From: Dickeya zeae NCPPB 2538
GTDB taxonomy: Bacteria > Pseudomonadota > Gammaproteobacteria > Enterobacterales > Enterobacteriaceae
DNA: 64,000 bases
Direction: 5' to 3'
NCBI RefSeq assembly: GCF_000406165.1
Contig: NZ_CM001977.1
Span: forward strand, 2,260,015-2,324,014
Made by a program: the position numbers and the translations under genes
Shown: positions 1-9,174 of the stretch, piece after piece
How positions within the stretch are numbered: the stretch's first letter is position 1
Layout: the number at the start of each line of letters is the position of its first letter
The notes under the pieces: generated by a model
Told to the model about the DNA's origin: nothing
The model's database searches: none
The model's input: only the letters and a program-made list of their open reading frames with translations

Positions 1-2
1 CA

Positions 3-623
3 TTATTCTTTCCAGCGCTCCGGCATATAACTGAATACCGGCAACTGCCAGGACCAGAAAATGGCGGCCAGACGTAGCGCCAGACCGATAGAAAAAGAGA
101 TGAGCTGATTGAGGTCGTGGTTAACGCCGATTTCACGCAGGCTAAGGTACACCAGCGCCACCAACAGTGACACGCAGGCGTAGAGTTCCTTACGCAATAC
201 CATGGGCGTCCGGTTGCAAAAAATATCCCGCAGGATGCCGCCAAAGATACCGGTGGTGATGCCAGCCATCACCACCACGGTGGGTGAATAACCCAACTCG
301 ATAGCCACATTGCAACCGATGATGGTAAATGCTACCAACCCCATGGCATCCAGCACCAAAAACAGCCGATGCAAATGATGCATCACACGCGATGCCAGCA
401 CGGCTAGTAGACCCGCACCGATGGTGAGATAGATATAGGCGGGGTGTTGCGTCCAGGCGATGGGATAATTGCCTAGCATGATATCGCGCACCGTACCGCC
501 ACCCAGTGCGGTAATAAAGGCGATCATCGACACACCAAAAATATCCATGTTACGACGACCAGCAGCCAGCGCACCGGACATTCCCTCAGCAGTAATAGCG
601 ATCAGATAGATATAGGTCAGCAC
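3..623 (-). CDS. TRIC/UPF0126-family membrane channel protein (YicG/YadS-like)
   Basis: A complete 206-residue, very hydrophobic protein with about seven predicted membrane segments and the internally duplicated plan of the bacterial TRIC (UPF0126) family. The Gly-rich stretches GGGTVRDIMLGNYP (about residues 41-54) and GGILRDIFCNRTP (about 128-140) are the two equivalent family signatures. Bacterial TRIC proteins are trimeric cation channels of the inner membrane, and several are controlled by glycine riboswitches. The start is a GTG at 623, seven bases after an AAGGG ribosome binding site. A tandem glycine riboswitch sits immediately upstream, so expression should respond to glycine. The transported solute cannot be read from sequence. 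Confidence 0.85.
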   Translation of the reverse strand: MLTYIYLIAITAEGMSGALAAGRRNMDIFGVSMIAFITALGGGTVRDIMLGNYPIAWTQHPAYIYLTIGAGLLAVLASRVMHHLHRLFLVLDAMGLVAFTIIGCNVAIELGYSPTVVVMAGITTGIFGGILRDIFCNRTPMVLRKELYACVSLLVALVYLSLREIGVNHDLNQLISFSIGLALRLAAIFWSWQLPVFSYMPERWKE

Positions 624-651
624 ACACGTACCCTTGTGAAATGTGCCCCTC

Positions 652-828
652 CCTCTGTCCTTTTACCTGAGAGTTTACGCGGTGGTACCGCTTGCCCCTT
701 CGGTGGGTTGTCTGGCAACCGCTCTCCAGTTGGCGTCATTGAAATGTGCAGTAAGGTGGCCTGAGCGATTATGGGAGTTTGCGCCTTCGGCGGGAAGGCA
801 TGTCGTGCCTTCCGCTCTCCTGCAAGGC
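652..828 (-). promoter_or_regulatory. Tandem glycine riboswitch upstream of the TRIC gene
   Basis: On the minus strand two successive glycine aptamers are visible. Each opens with GGAGAG and continues through a CCGAAGG..GCAA block to AAACTC. The second also has the classical CTCAGG..AAGGACAGAG ending (about 652-675). Tandem aptamers joined by a short linker are the usual glycine riboswitch form. The element lies in the leader of the channel gene that starts at 623. Whether glycine turns the gene on or off cannot be decided by eye. Confidence 0.9.
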
Positions 829-971
829 GCGGAGTATACGGGCTATTGGTAACCGGTTCAACCAGCCATCACCGATAGTTATGACTGTTGACACGATCGT
901 ATCGCCACCGTGACTCCTCTGCCGCCTTTCTGCTAACATCAGAGCACGTTTTTTTAACAACGGCAGCGAAC

Positions 972-1778
972 ATGAAGTTTGTTTCTTTCAATATCAATGG
1001 GCTGCGAGCCCGTCCCCATCAACTGGCCGCAATCATCGAACAACACCAGCCTGACGTAATCGGCTTACAGGAAACCAAAGTCCATGACGACATGTTTCCA
1101 CTCGACGATGTAAAACAGTTCGGTTACCACGTTTTCTATCATGGACAGAAAGGCCATTACGGTGTTGCGCTGCTGACCAAAGCTGAACCACTGGCAGTTC
1201 GGCGTGGTTTTCCCACCGACGACGACGACGCACAGCGCCGTATCATCATGGCGGATCTGGCAACGCCACTCGGCATACTAACCGTGGTGAACGGCTACTT
1301 CCCGCAGGGTGAAAGCCGTGACCACCCTGTCAAGTTTCCTGCCAAAACCCGTTTTTACCAGGATTTGCAGCACTATCTCGAGCAGCACCATCAGGCGGAT
1401 CAGCCGGTGCTTATCATGGGCGACATGAACATCAGCCCGACGGATTTGGATATCGGTATTGGGGAAGATAACCGTAAACGCTGGCTGCGTACTGGGAAGT
1501 GTTCATTCCTGCCTGAAGAGCGCGAATGGATGGAGCGGCTGAAAAACTGGGGGTTGGTCGATACATTCCGGGCTGCTAATCCCGAATGTCAGGATAAGTT
1601 CTCGTGGTTTGACTACCGCTCATCAGGGTTTGATGACAACCGAGGACTGCGTATCGATCTGATCATGGCGACCTCACCGCTGGCCAGCCGCTGCGCCGCC
1701 ACCGGCATTGATTACGCCATTCGGGGAATGGAGAAACCCTCTGACCATGCGCCGGTATGGGCGGAATTCACTCTCTGA
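972..1778 (+). CDS. xthA: Exodeoxyribonuclease III
   Basis: 268 residues, the exact length of E. coli XthA, with near-identical sequence throughout. The enzyme is the major AP endonuclease and 3'-5' exonuclease of base-excision repair. Endonuclease/exonuclease/phosphatase-fold residues are all present: metal-binding Glu in GLQETK (about residue 34), Asp and Asn in MGDMNISPTDLD (about 148-159), and the catalytic His in the C-terminal SDHAPV. The start at ATG 972 gives the conserved MKFVSFNINGLRARP opening; the in-frame extension to 888 is not conserved. It is monocistronic and convergent with the topB unit, separated by a hairpin. Confidence 0.97.
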   Translation: MKFVSFNINGLRARPHQLAAIIEQHQPDVIGLQETKVHDDMFPLDDVKQFGYHVFYHGQKGHYGVALLTKAEPLAVRRGFPTDDDDAQRRIIMADLATPLGILTVVNGYFPQGESRDHPVKFPAKTRFYQDLQHYLEQHHQADQPVLIMGDMNISPTDLDIGIGEDNRKRWLRTGKCSFLPEEREWMERLKNWGLVDTFRAANPECQDKFSWFDYRSSGFDDNRGLRIDLIMATSPLASRCAATGIDYAIRGMEKPSDHAPVWAEFTL

Positions 1779-1784
1779 AAGAAC

Positions 1785-1806
1785 AACGGGGCTACATCGC
1801 CCCGTT
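1785..1806. terminator. Hairpin between convergent xthA and the DUF1496 gene
   Basis: Perfect 8-bp stem AACGGGGC / GCCCCGTT with loop TACATC, placed between the two convergent stop codons. There is no long T run, so termination efficiency is uncertain. Confidence 0.55.
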
Positions 1807-1814
1807 ATCGCTGT

Positions 1815-2252
1815 TTATTGCTGATCTTTGAGGATCCGCCACACCAGATTATTGGTGCCCAGGTTGCCTTTATCCCGCTGGCATTGCAGTAACACCCCTT
1901 CCGCCCTGACGACCGAGCCTTCGGAGTAGCTTCTGTTTTGATAAATGCAGCAACTCATGCAATTGACCTGAGTTTCTCGCTGAACATTGCCACCGGCATT
2001 ACCACCGTTACCCCACACGACCTGTGGCGGCACAGGCACCACCACGTCTGTGTTGGTCGTACCCTGAGCATTGGCAACGCCCTGCGTATTAATGGCACCC
2101 TGCGTGCCAGATACCGTGCCCTGGGTGGCAACGGTATTTCCCGGCAAAATGACGGGATGTCCCTGCGTCACCACGGTGGTTTGCGTCGCCGCCTGCGTAG
2201 CGGAAGATAGCAACAAGCCTGTTGCCATCAGGAAGGTGCCCCATGCTTTCAT
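1815..2252 (-). CDS. Secreted DUF1496 (YnjH-like) protein with a Gln/Thr-rich linker
   Basis: 145 residues. An N-terminal signal peptide ends near SSATQA (about residue 21). A low-complexity stretch rich in TQG and AQG steps (about 22-75) follows, then a cysteine-containing C-terminal module (about 92-142, with CMSCCIYQNRSYSEGSVV and LLQCQRD). That module resembles DUF1496, represented by E. coli YnjH, which also lies near topB. Likely exported to the periplasm; the biochemical role is unknown. It starts six bases after the topB stop, so the two are probably cotranscribed. The repetitive linker is unusual compared with the short E. coli homologue. Confidence 0.7.
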   Translation of the reverse strand: MKAWGTFLMATGLLLSSATQAATQTTVVTQGHPVILPGNTVATQGTVSGTQGAINTQGVANAQGTTNTDVVVPVPPQVVWGNGGNAGGNVQRETQVNCMSCCIYQNRSYSEGSVVRAEGVLLQCQRDKGNLGTNNLVWRILKDQQ

Positions 2253-2257
2253 CTGCG

Positions 2258-4183
2258 TTACTCCTTGGTGCTGGCTGAACGTGACTGACGACGTTTGCGC
2301 TTCTCGGGCGAAGCGCGCTTAACGGGCGGTAACCCTCTGAACGCCGAGATATTACCACTTTGTCGTGCCTGCTGAATCAGTTCGTACAACGATTGTGTCA
2401 ACGGCTGCATAAAATCCTGATAGCGGCAACGCTTTTCACTAATCTGCGTCAACGTCGCCTCCCAGTGTGCCGTCATATCCGGGTGCGCGGCGATCGGTGG
2501 TAATGCATGGATCAACGCCTTACCCGCGTCAGTCGCATGAATATGCCGCCCTTTCTTTATCAGAAACGCGCGTTTAAACAACAGTTCGATAATGCCTGCG
2601 CGCGTAGCTTCGGTACCCAGACCATCTGTCTCACGTAAGATCTTCTTCAGCGCCTTATCCTGCACGAAGCGGGCAATCCCGGTCATAGCAGATAGCAACG
2701 TCGCGTCGGTAAACGGCCGGGGAGGCTGAGTTTGTCGCTCAACCACCTCGCCCCTCTCACACAGCAATTCATCGCCTTTCGCCACCACCGGCAATGGCAT
2801 TCCCTCGTTTTCCTCGTCCCGCTCTTTATGGCCGAGCAACGTGCGCCACCCCGCTTCTGCCAAAAAACGGGCTTTTGCCACAAACTTGCCACCAGCGATA
2901 TCCAGCTCGATAACGCATTTGCGAAACACCGCATCAGCGCAAAACTGCATCAGGTATTGCCGGGCAACCAACCCATAAACCTGACTTTCCTGCTCGGTCA
3001 GCGACGTGCGGGTGCTACGCGCGGTGGGGATAATGGCGTGGTGTGCGTCAACCTTGCTGTCATCCCAGCAGCGATTACGGCGCTCAGGATCTACCACAGG
3101 CTGTGGCAATAAATCCGGCTGATGTGCGGCAATCGCGTTCAGTACCGCGTGTCGCCCGGCGAAATGCTCTTCCGGCAGATACCGGCAATCCGAACGCGGG
3201 TAGGTAATCAACTTGTGCGTTTCATACAACCGCTGGCAAATATCCAGCACTTGTTGAGCGCTCAAACCAAAGCGTTTAGCCGCTTCAATTTGCAAGGCGG
3301 AAAGAGAATACGGCAACGGTGCGGTTTCCGATTCCCGTTTATCATTATAGGCTGTGACCTGTGCGGGCTGCCCTTCAATGCGTTTAACAACGTGTTCAGC
3401 CAGCGGGCGATGCAGCAAACGCCCTTCTTCGTCCTGATACGGCTCACACGAATCACTAGGCTGCCACAGCGCGACAAACCGCTCGTTGGCAGGGGTAACG
3501 ATATGAGCCTTAACCTCGAAATAGTCGCGCGGCACAAAATTGTCTATCTCTTCATCACGGCGGACAACCAGCCCCAATACCGGTGTCTGCACCCGGCCGA
3601 CAGACAACACGCCTTCATATCCGGCATTCTTCCCGAGCAGGGTATAGGCGCGGGTCATATTAATGCCATATAACCAGTCAGCACGTGAACGCGCCAGCGC
3701 GGAAACACACAGCGGCACAAACTCCCGGTTTTCACGCAGGCGCGATACTGCACGCTCCACCGCCTGCGGGTTCAGGTCGTTGATGAGACAACGGCGTACC
3801 TGCTGGCGTTTCGCTTCAGGCAGCGCCAGATACTCCAGCACCTCATCGACCAGCAACTGCCCTTCCCGGTCCGGGTCACCGGCATGGATCACTTCATCGG
3901 CCTGCGTCAGCAGTTTTTTGATCACATTCAGTTGCTTGCTCACCGATGGCCGCGGCTGGAGCAGCCATTTTTGTGGCACGATCGGCAAGTCAGCCAGCGA
4001 CCAGCGCGCGTAGCGGGCATCGTAAACGTCTGGTTGTGCCTGTTCCAGCAGGTGCCCCACACACCAGGTCACCATATCCTGTTCGCCACAGGCAATGAAG
4101 CCATCGCCCCGCCGGTGCGGTTTAGGCAAGACATCGGCAATCGCTCTGGCAAGACTGGGTTTTTCCGCAATAAACAGTCGCAT
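2258..4183 (-). CDS. topB: DNA topoisomerase III
   Basis: 641 residues (E. coli TopB 653). A type IA topoisomerase that decatenates DNA and works with RecQ-type helicases. The TOPRIM domain is at the N-terminus (MRLFIAEKPSLARAI, then DPDREGQLL near residues 103-111). The catalytic tyrosine lies in ITYPRSDCRYLP (about residues 326-337). The C-terminus is Lys/Arg-rich (KRASPEKRKRRQSRS), as in E. coli. ATG 4183 is chosen because it gives the conserved MRLFIAEK start; the upstream extension is not conserved. It is followed with a 5-bp gap by the DUF1496 gene. Confidence 0.96.
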   Translation of the reverse strand: MRLFIAEKPSLARAIADVLPKPHRRGDGFIACGEQDMVTWCVGHLLEQAQPDVYDARYARWSLADLPIVPQKWLLQPRPSVSKQLNVIKKLLTQADEVIHAGDPDREGQLLVDEVLEYLALPEAKRQQVRRCLINDLNPQAVERAVSRLRENREFVPLCVSALARSRADWLYGINMTRAYTLLGKNAGYEGVLSVGRVQTPVLGLVVRRDEEIDNFVPRDYFEVKAHIVTPANERFVALWQPSDSCEPYQDEEGRLLHRPLAEHVVKRIEGQPAQVTAYNDKRESETAPLPYSLSALQIEAAKRFGLSAQQVLDICQRLYETHKLITYPRSDCRYLPEEHFAGRHAVLNAIAAHQPDLLPQPVVDPERRNRCWDDSKVDAHHAIIPTARSTRTSLTEQESQVYGLVARQYLMQFCADAVFRKCVIELDIAGGKFVAKARFLAEAGWRTLLGHKERDEENEGMPLPVVAKGDELLCERGEVVERQTQPPRPFTDATLLSAMTGIARFVQDKALKKILRETDGLGTEATRAGIIELLFKRAFLIKKGRHIHATDAGKALIHALPPIAAHPDMTAHWEATLTQISEKRCRYQDFMQPLTQSLYELIQQARQSGNISAFRGLPPVKRASPEKRKRRQSRSASTKE

Positions 4184-4266
4184 GTTACACCGCACAGCAG
4201 AACGGATATCCCTTGCTTCACTGCCCATCGGGCATGTGGCGCAAGGGAAACATCGTCAATACAGGA

Positions 4267-4818
4267 TTAGAAATAGCTGACAAACTTCGTGCTATCAACG
4301 GACGCGACAGCGGCGGAGGCTTTAAGCTGCGGTGTCCCCAGATAGAGGAAACCGACGATTTCATCCGACGCACGGCAACCAAATGCATCGCGTACCAGCG
4401 GATGATGAGTCCAGGCACCACTGCGCCAGATACCGTTGAAACCTTGCGCCAGTGCGGCCATTTGCATCGCCTGTACCGCACAACCGGCCGATACCACCTG
4501 CTCCCAATGAGGCACTTTCGGATTATCCACGCAGTGCGCTACCACGGTAATGATCATCGGTGCGCGGAACGGTGCCTGACGTGCTTTCTCAATCGCCGCC
4601 TCATCCTGCTTATCCTGCAATGCTGCTCGAACCAGCAACTCACTAAAACGGGATAACCCGTCATCCTGGATAATGGAAAAACGCCAGGGTTGTAGCGCAC
4701 CATGATCAGGAGCCCGCAAACCCGCTCGCAGGATATTGTCCAGTACCTCACCTGTCGGCGCAGGGGCGGCCAGGCGCGACGCCGAACGGCGATTCAGTAG
4801 CAATTCCAGAGCATCCAT
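4267..4818 (-). CDS. ydjA: Putative NAD(P)H nitroreductase YdjA
   Basis: 183 residues, the same length as E. coli YdjA, one of the smallest flavin nitroreductases. It contains the FMN-binding family start (RRSASRLAAPAP), the APDHGALQPWRF block and the C-terminal GFLYLGTPQLK. It is predicted to be an FMN-dependent homodimer in the cytoplasm; the physiological substrate is unknown. ATG 4818 is preferred over the upstream GTG 4821 because of its better spacing to the AGGAG sequence and the match to E. coli. It is divergent from sppA, with a region of about 250 bp between. Confidence 0.93.
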   Translation of the reverse strand: MDALELLLNRRSASRLAAPAPTGEVLDNILRAGLRAPDHGALQPWRFSIIQDDGLSRFSELLVRAALQDKQDEAAIEKARQAPFRAPMIITVVAHCVDNPKVPHWEQVVSAGCAVQAMQMAALAQGFNGIWRSGAWTHHPLVRDAFGCRASDEIVGFLYLGTPQLKASAAVASVDSTKFVSYF

Positions 4819-5065
4819 CACATCTCTCCTGTCATGAAAAATCTGCTGTCGGTGAATAAAATCCGGTTGCGCGCCACGGTAGCACAGGTAGAAGATTTGT
4901 TACAAGTTAGCGCCCTGCTACTGACCCTGCGGCAAGATAAATAGCTGACTTTTATTCTGTCGCTCATTAGGATACCGCCAGTGCTCGCGTTCGGATGCGT
5001 TCGCGCAAATATCACCGCTAACCCGAAGCACAGCTTAAACCCAGTTTTCTTTTGACGGAGTGGAC

Positions 5066-6916
5066 ATGCGCACAATGTGGCGAATTTTCAGTGGAATATT
5101 CAGATGGGGATGGCGCCTGCTGAATTTCATCCGCGAATTTATCCTTAACCTCTTTCTGGTTTGCCTGATCCTGGTCGCTATCGGGATCTACAGCCAGTTC
5201 AAAGCCCCGCCGACCGAACCGGTGCGGGGGGCGTTGTTGCTGGATCTGACAGGGGTGGTGGTGGATAAGCCCTCCGTTAATAACAAGCTGCGCCAGTTCG
5301 GCCGCGAATTTTTCGGTGCGTCGGCAAGTCGCCATCAGGAAAACTCGCTGTTTGATATTGTCGACAGTATTCGACAGGCCAAAAACGACAGCAACATTAC
5401 CGGCATGGTGATGGATTTGTCTGACTTTGTCGGCGCTGACCAGCCTTCACTGCAATACATCGGTAAAGCGCTGCGCGAATTCCGTGATGCGGGCAAACCG
5501 ATTTTTGCCGTCGGCGACAATTTCAACCAGACGCAATATTATCTGGCCAGCTTCGCCAACAAAATCTACCTGACCCCGCAGGGAAATGTTGACCTGCATG
5601 GCTTTGCGACCAATAACCTCTACTACAAGACGCTGTTGGATAAGCTGAAAGTCACCGCGCATATCTTCCGGGTAGGCACGTACAAATCCGCCGTCGAGCC
5701 GTTTATCCGCGATGACATGTCGCCCGATGCCCGTGAAGCCGATAATCGCTGGATTTCTACCCTCTGGCAGCACTATCTCGAGACTGTCGCGGCCAACCGT
5801 CAAATCACCCCGCAACAAGTTTTCCCAGGCGCTGATGCGGTCCTCGCTGGTCTGCAAAAGATGGACGGTGATACCGCGCGTTACGCGCTGGAAAATAAAC
5901 TGGTGGATGAAGTGGCTCCCCATTCAGCGATTGAGCAATCGCTTATCAAAGCCTTTGGGTGGGATGCCAAAACTAAAAACTTCAATTTCACCAGCATTTA
6001 TGATTACACCACGACGCCACCGGCCACGAGCAGTAATGAGATAGCGGTCGTATTTGCCAGCGGCACCATTATCGATGGTAAAGAAACCCCTGGATACGTT
6101 GGTGGCGATACCACCGCCGCACAGATTCGCGATGCACGACTGGATCCGAAAGTGAAGGCCATTATCCTGCGGGTCAACAGCCCCGGCGGTAGCGTAACGG
6201 CGTCTGAGCTGATTCGTTCTGAACTGATGGCTGCACGCCAGGCAGGTAAACCGGTTATCGTCTCCATGGGGGGGATGGCGGCGTCTGGCGGTTACTGGAT
6301 TTCTACGCCAGCTAACACCATCATCGCCAGCCCCAACACGTTGACCGGGTCGATTGGTATTTTCGGCGTGGTGACCACGTTTGAAAACGCGCTGGATAGC
6401 ATTGGTGTGCACACTGATGGCGTTGCCACTTCGCCGCTGGCTGATTTGTCTCAAACCAAGACACTGCCACCGCAAGTGAGCCAACTGATGCAACTTAGCA
6501 TCGAGCGTGGTTACCAGAACTTTATTTCGCTGGTAGCCCAGTCACGCCAGAAGACACCGCAGGAAGTCGATGCTATAGCCCAGGGTCATGTCTGGGTCGG
6601 CAGTGACGCCAAAGCCAATGGCCTGGTGGATCAATTGGGCGACTTCGACGATGCCGTGAAGAAAGCCGCTGAGCTGGCCAAACTGGAACAGTATCAGTTG
6701 AGCTGGTACACGGAAGAGCCGGATCTGCTCAATGTGATGTTCAGTCAGGTCAGAAGTTCGGTCTATGCGCTGTTGCCTTCCGCCATGCAGGCGTTAGTAC
6801 CGGCACCGGTGGCTCAACTGGCGCAAACCGTTCGTGCCCAGACCTCAATTCTGGACGCGCTAAACGATCCGCAAAATCGCTACGCGCTGTGCCTGAACTG
6901 CGGCGACTTACGATAA
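5066..6916 (+). CDS. sppA: Signal peptide peptidase SppA (protease IV)
   Basis: 616 residues (E. coli 618). An inner-membrane serine protease that degrades cleaved signal peptides. One N-terminal membrane anchor (about residues 22-45) precedes two tandem S49 domains. The catalytic Lys is in FRVGTYKSAVEP (about 209) and the nucleophile Ser in SMGGMAASGGYW (about 405), so the Ser-Lys dyad is intact. ATG 5066 matches the conserved MRT(M/L)WR start; an in-frame GTG lies two codons upstream. A strong terminator follows. Confidence 0.97.
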   Translation: MRTMWRIFSGIFRWGWRLLNFIREFILNLFLVCLILVAIGIYSQFKAPPTEPVRGALLLDLTGVVVDKPSVNNKLRQFGREFFGASASRHQENSLFDIVDSIRQAKNDSNITGMVMDLSDFVGADQPSLQYIGKALREFRDAGKPIFAVGDNFNQTQYYLASFANKIYLTPQGNVDLHGFATNNLYYKTLLDKLKVTAHIFRVGTYKSAVEPFIRDDMSPDAREADNRWISTLWQHYLETVAANRQITPQQVFPGADAVLAGLQKMDGDTARYALENKLVDEVAPHSAIEQSLIKAFGWDAKTKNFNFTSIYDYTTTPPATSSNEIAVVFASGTIIDGKETPGYVGGDTTAAQIRDARLDPKVKAIILRVNSPGGSVTASELIRSELMAARQAGKPVIVSMGGMAASGGYWISTPANTIIASPNTLTGSIGIFGVVTTFENALDSIGVHTDGVATSPLADLSQTKTLPPQVSQLMQLSIERGYQNFISLVAQSRQKTPQEVDAIAQGHVWVGSDAKANGLVDQLGDFDDAVKKAAELAKLEQYQLSWYTEEPDLLNVMFSQVRSSVYALLPSAMQALVPAPVAQLAQTVRAQTSILDALNDPQNRYALCLNCGDLR

Positions 6917-6927
6917 CACTCCCTTAC

Positions 6928-6955
6928 ACAGCCCGACGCGAGTCGGGCTGTCTTT
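6928..6955 (+). terminator. Rho-independent terminator after sppA
   Basis: The stem ACAGCCCGAC / GTCGGGCTGT has a GCGA tetraloop and is followed by CTTT. It begins 11 bases after the sppA stop. Confidence 0.85.
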
Positions 6956-7035
6956 ACCACTGAAACCTTTTTATAATCCCAGCATTTCAGGGCCAACCCT
7001 TTCTATAACCAATCGAGTCCCGACCCATAACATCC

Positions 7036-8055
7036 ATGCAAAAGAAATCCATCTACGTCGCCTATACGGGTGGCACTATCGGTATGCAGCGCTCCGCCCA
7101 CGGGTATGTCCCGGTTTCTGGTCACCTGCAACAGCAATTGGCGCAAATGCCGGAATTCCATCGCCCGGAGATGCCGGCATTCACGATTCATGAATATACG
7201 CCGCTGATTGACTCTTCCGATATGACACCCTCGGACTGGCAATTCATCGCCAACGATATTCAGCAAAACTATGACCAGTACGATGGCTTCGTCATTCTGC
7301 ATGGTACCGATACCATGGCGTTTACCGCCTCCGCGTTGTCATTCATGCTGGAGAATCTCGCCAAGCCGGTTATCGTGACAGGGTCACAAATTCCGCTGGC
7401 AGAGTTGCGCTCTGATGGGCAAACCAACCTGCTCAATGCGCTGTACGTGGCAGCCAATCATCCGGTCAATGAGGTGAGCCTGTTCTTCAACAACAAATTA
7501 TTGCGCGGCAACCGGACAACCAAAGCACATGCCGATGGTTTTGATGCTTTCGCATCCCCGAACTTTCCTCCCTTGCTGGAAGCCGGCATCCACATTCGCC
7601 GCTTAACACCCGCGAATCCCGAACCACTCGACGGGTCACTGATTGTCCATGCCATCACACCACAACCTATCGGCGTGGTAACCATCTATCCCGGTATCTC
7701 CGCCGATGTAGTGAGTAATTTCCTGCGCCAGCCAGTCAAGGCACTGATTCTGCGCTCCTATGGTGTCGGTAATGCGCCACAAAGTTCAGGTTTACTGGAT
7801 GAACTACGCCGCGCATCTGAACGCGGTATCGTAGTGGTTAACCTGACGCAATGTATCTCCGGCCGGGTCAATATGGATGGTTACGCGACGGGTAATGCAC
7901 TGGCACAAGCGGGCGTTATCAGCGGGTTTGATATGACGGTTGAGGCGGCGCTGACGAAACTGCATTACCTGTTAAGCCGAAACGATCTCTCCCCTGAGCA
8001 AATTCGCCAACTCATGCAGCAAAACCTGCGCGGAGAATTAAGCGATAAAGATTAA
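7036..8055 (+). CDS. ansA: L-asparaginase I, cytoplasmic
   Basis: 339 residues, matching E. coli AnsA (338) along its length. It hydrolyses L-asparagine to aspartate and ammonia in the cytoplasm as a low-affinity enzyme. Both active-site threonine motifs are intact: YTGGTIGM (about residues 10-17) and HGTDTMA (about 90-96). There is no signal peptide, which separates it from periplasmic type II enzymes. pncA follows 54 bases downstream in the same orientation, as in E. coli. Confidence 0.97.
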   Translation: MQKKSIYVAYTGGTIGMQRSAHGYVPVSGHLQQQLAQMPEFHRPEMPAFTIHEYTPLIDSSDMTPSDWQFIANDIQQNYDQYDGFVILHGTDTMAFTASALSFMLENLAKPVIVTGSQIPLAELRSDGQTNLLNALYVAANHPVNEVSLFFNNKLLRGNRTTKAHADGFDAFASPNFPPLLEAGIHIRRLTPANPEPLDGSLIVHAITPQPIGVVTIYPGISADVVSNFLRQPVKALILRSYGVGNAPQSSGLLDELRRASERGIVVVNLTQCISGRVNMDGYATGNALAQAGVISGFDMTVEAALTKLHYLLSRNDLSPEQIRQLMQQNLRGELSDKD

Positions 8056-8109
8056 ATCACCTGCAGCCGATGTATTAAGGGTATACAACATCAATGAGAA
8101 GAAGAGACG

Positions 8110-8748
8110 ATGAACAGAGCACTCTTGCTGGTGGATATCCAAAATGACTTCTGTGCGGGGGGCGCACTGGCTGTCTCGGATGGGGATAGTGTTGTCGCGA
8201 TCGCCAATCAGGCTATCGCGGCCTGCAAATCGGCTGGCGTCATGGTGGTAGCCAGTCAGGACTGGCATCCGGCCGATCACCGCAGTTTCGCCATTAACTC
8301 CGGTACCCATGTGGGTGAACAAGGCGAACTGGATGGCCTGCCGCAGATTTGGTGGCCAGTGCATTGCGTACAGGGTTCACCGGGTGCCGACCTCCACCCC
8401 CGACTGAATCAGCGCGCCATCGACTGGGTGGTGCGTAAGGGAATGCATCCCTTTATCGACAGCTACAGCGCATTTTTCGATAACGGTCACCGTACCCGCA
8501 CCGACCTGAACGACTGGCTGAAAGCCAGAAACATTACCCGTTTGACCATCATGGGGCTGGCAACTGATTATTGCGTCAAATACACCGTGCTGGATGCGCT
8601 AGCGCTGGGGTATCAAACCGAGGTGCTGGCAGACGGCTGCAGAGGCGTTAACCTGCAACCCAACGACAGCCAGCAGGCGATAGACGTGATGGTAAAACAC
8701 GGTGCCACCCAGGTTTCTCTGGCAACGTTTATTGCGTCACTGGGTTAA
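8110..8748 (+). CDS. pncA: Nicotinamidase
   Basis: 212 residues. Converts nicotinamide to nicotinic acid in NAD salvage. The isochorismatase-like fold carries the catalytic triad Asp in VDIQNDF (about residue 10), Lys in VRKGMH (about 112) and Cys in ATDYCVKYT (about 157). The metal-binding Asp/His are in SQDWHPADH (about 52-60). It is probably translated from the ansA transcript; AGAAGAGACG precedes the start. A long hairpin (8764-8788) closes the region before convergent yeaC. Confidence 0.96.
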   Translation: MNRALLLVDIQNDFCAGGALAVSDGDSVVAIANQAIAACKSAGVMVVASQDWHPADHRSFAINSGTHVGEQGELDGLPQIWWPVHCVQGSPGADLHPRLNQRAIDWVVRKGMHPFIDSYSAFFDNGHRTRTDLNDWLKARNITRLTIMGLATDYCVKYTVLDALALGYQTEVLADGCRGVNLQPNDSQQAIDVMVKHGATQVSLATFIASLG

Positions 8749-8763
8749 TAACGCTCTTCTCAT

Positions 8764-8788
8764 CACGCCAGCGCTCAGCGCTGGCGTG
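8764..8788. terminator. Hairpin between convergent pncA and yeaC
   Basis: Inverted repeat CACGCCAGCGCT / AGCGCTGGCGTG around a single C. It has no T tract, but it lies exactly between two convergent genes. Confidence 0.5.
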
Positions 8789-8813
8789 CCCAAACCACCG
8801 ACATGTCTCATGC

Positions 8814-9089
8814 TTAGTCTTGTGGTTTCAGCGTGGTGATCGTATCACCCGCAAAGCGCTGTTTTAATTCCTGCTTACTTTTCATTTCGATTTCACCACG
8901 GGTATTGATCGTCATATGGTCAGCCTCGTTGTTATTACGCGCCTGCCATAGCATCACCATCTGTAGTGCGTTTTCTTTTTGTTCCGCCGTCAGGGCCACG
9001 CCATCTGGCCACTTTCCCAGTTCCACCGCCGTCGTCAGACGCTGGTAAATCTCCGGCGTCATGCTGTTTATTAAATCGTCTAATTGCAT
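8814..9089 (-). CDS. yeaC: DUF1315 family protein YeaC
   Basis: 91 residues, conserved small cytoplasmic protein of gammaproteobacteria, found next to msrB as in E. coli. It begins MQLDDLINSMTPEIYQRL and has a predicted helical N-terminal half (DUF1315). No function is established. It lies downstream of and in the same orientation as msrB, with an 85-base gap containing a duplicated AAGTCAATCT sequence. Confidence 0.9.
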   Translation of the reverse strand: MQLDDLINSMTPEIYQRLTTAVELGKWPDGVALTAEQKENALQMVMLWQARNNNEADHMTINTRGEIEMKSKQELKQRFAGDTITTLKPQD

Positions 9090-9174
9090 GTTTTTTTCTG
9101 CCTGAAGTCAGATTTAGCTGAAACGTTTCAAGTCAATCTATTGGTTTCAAGTCAATCTTATTGTATTAGCCCGG

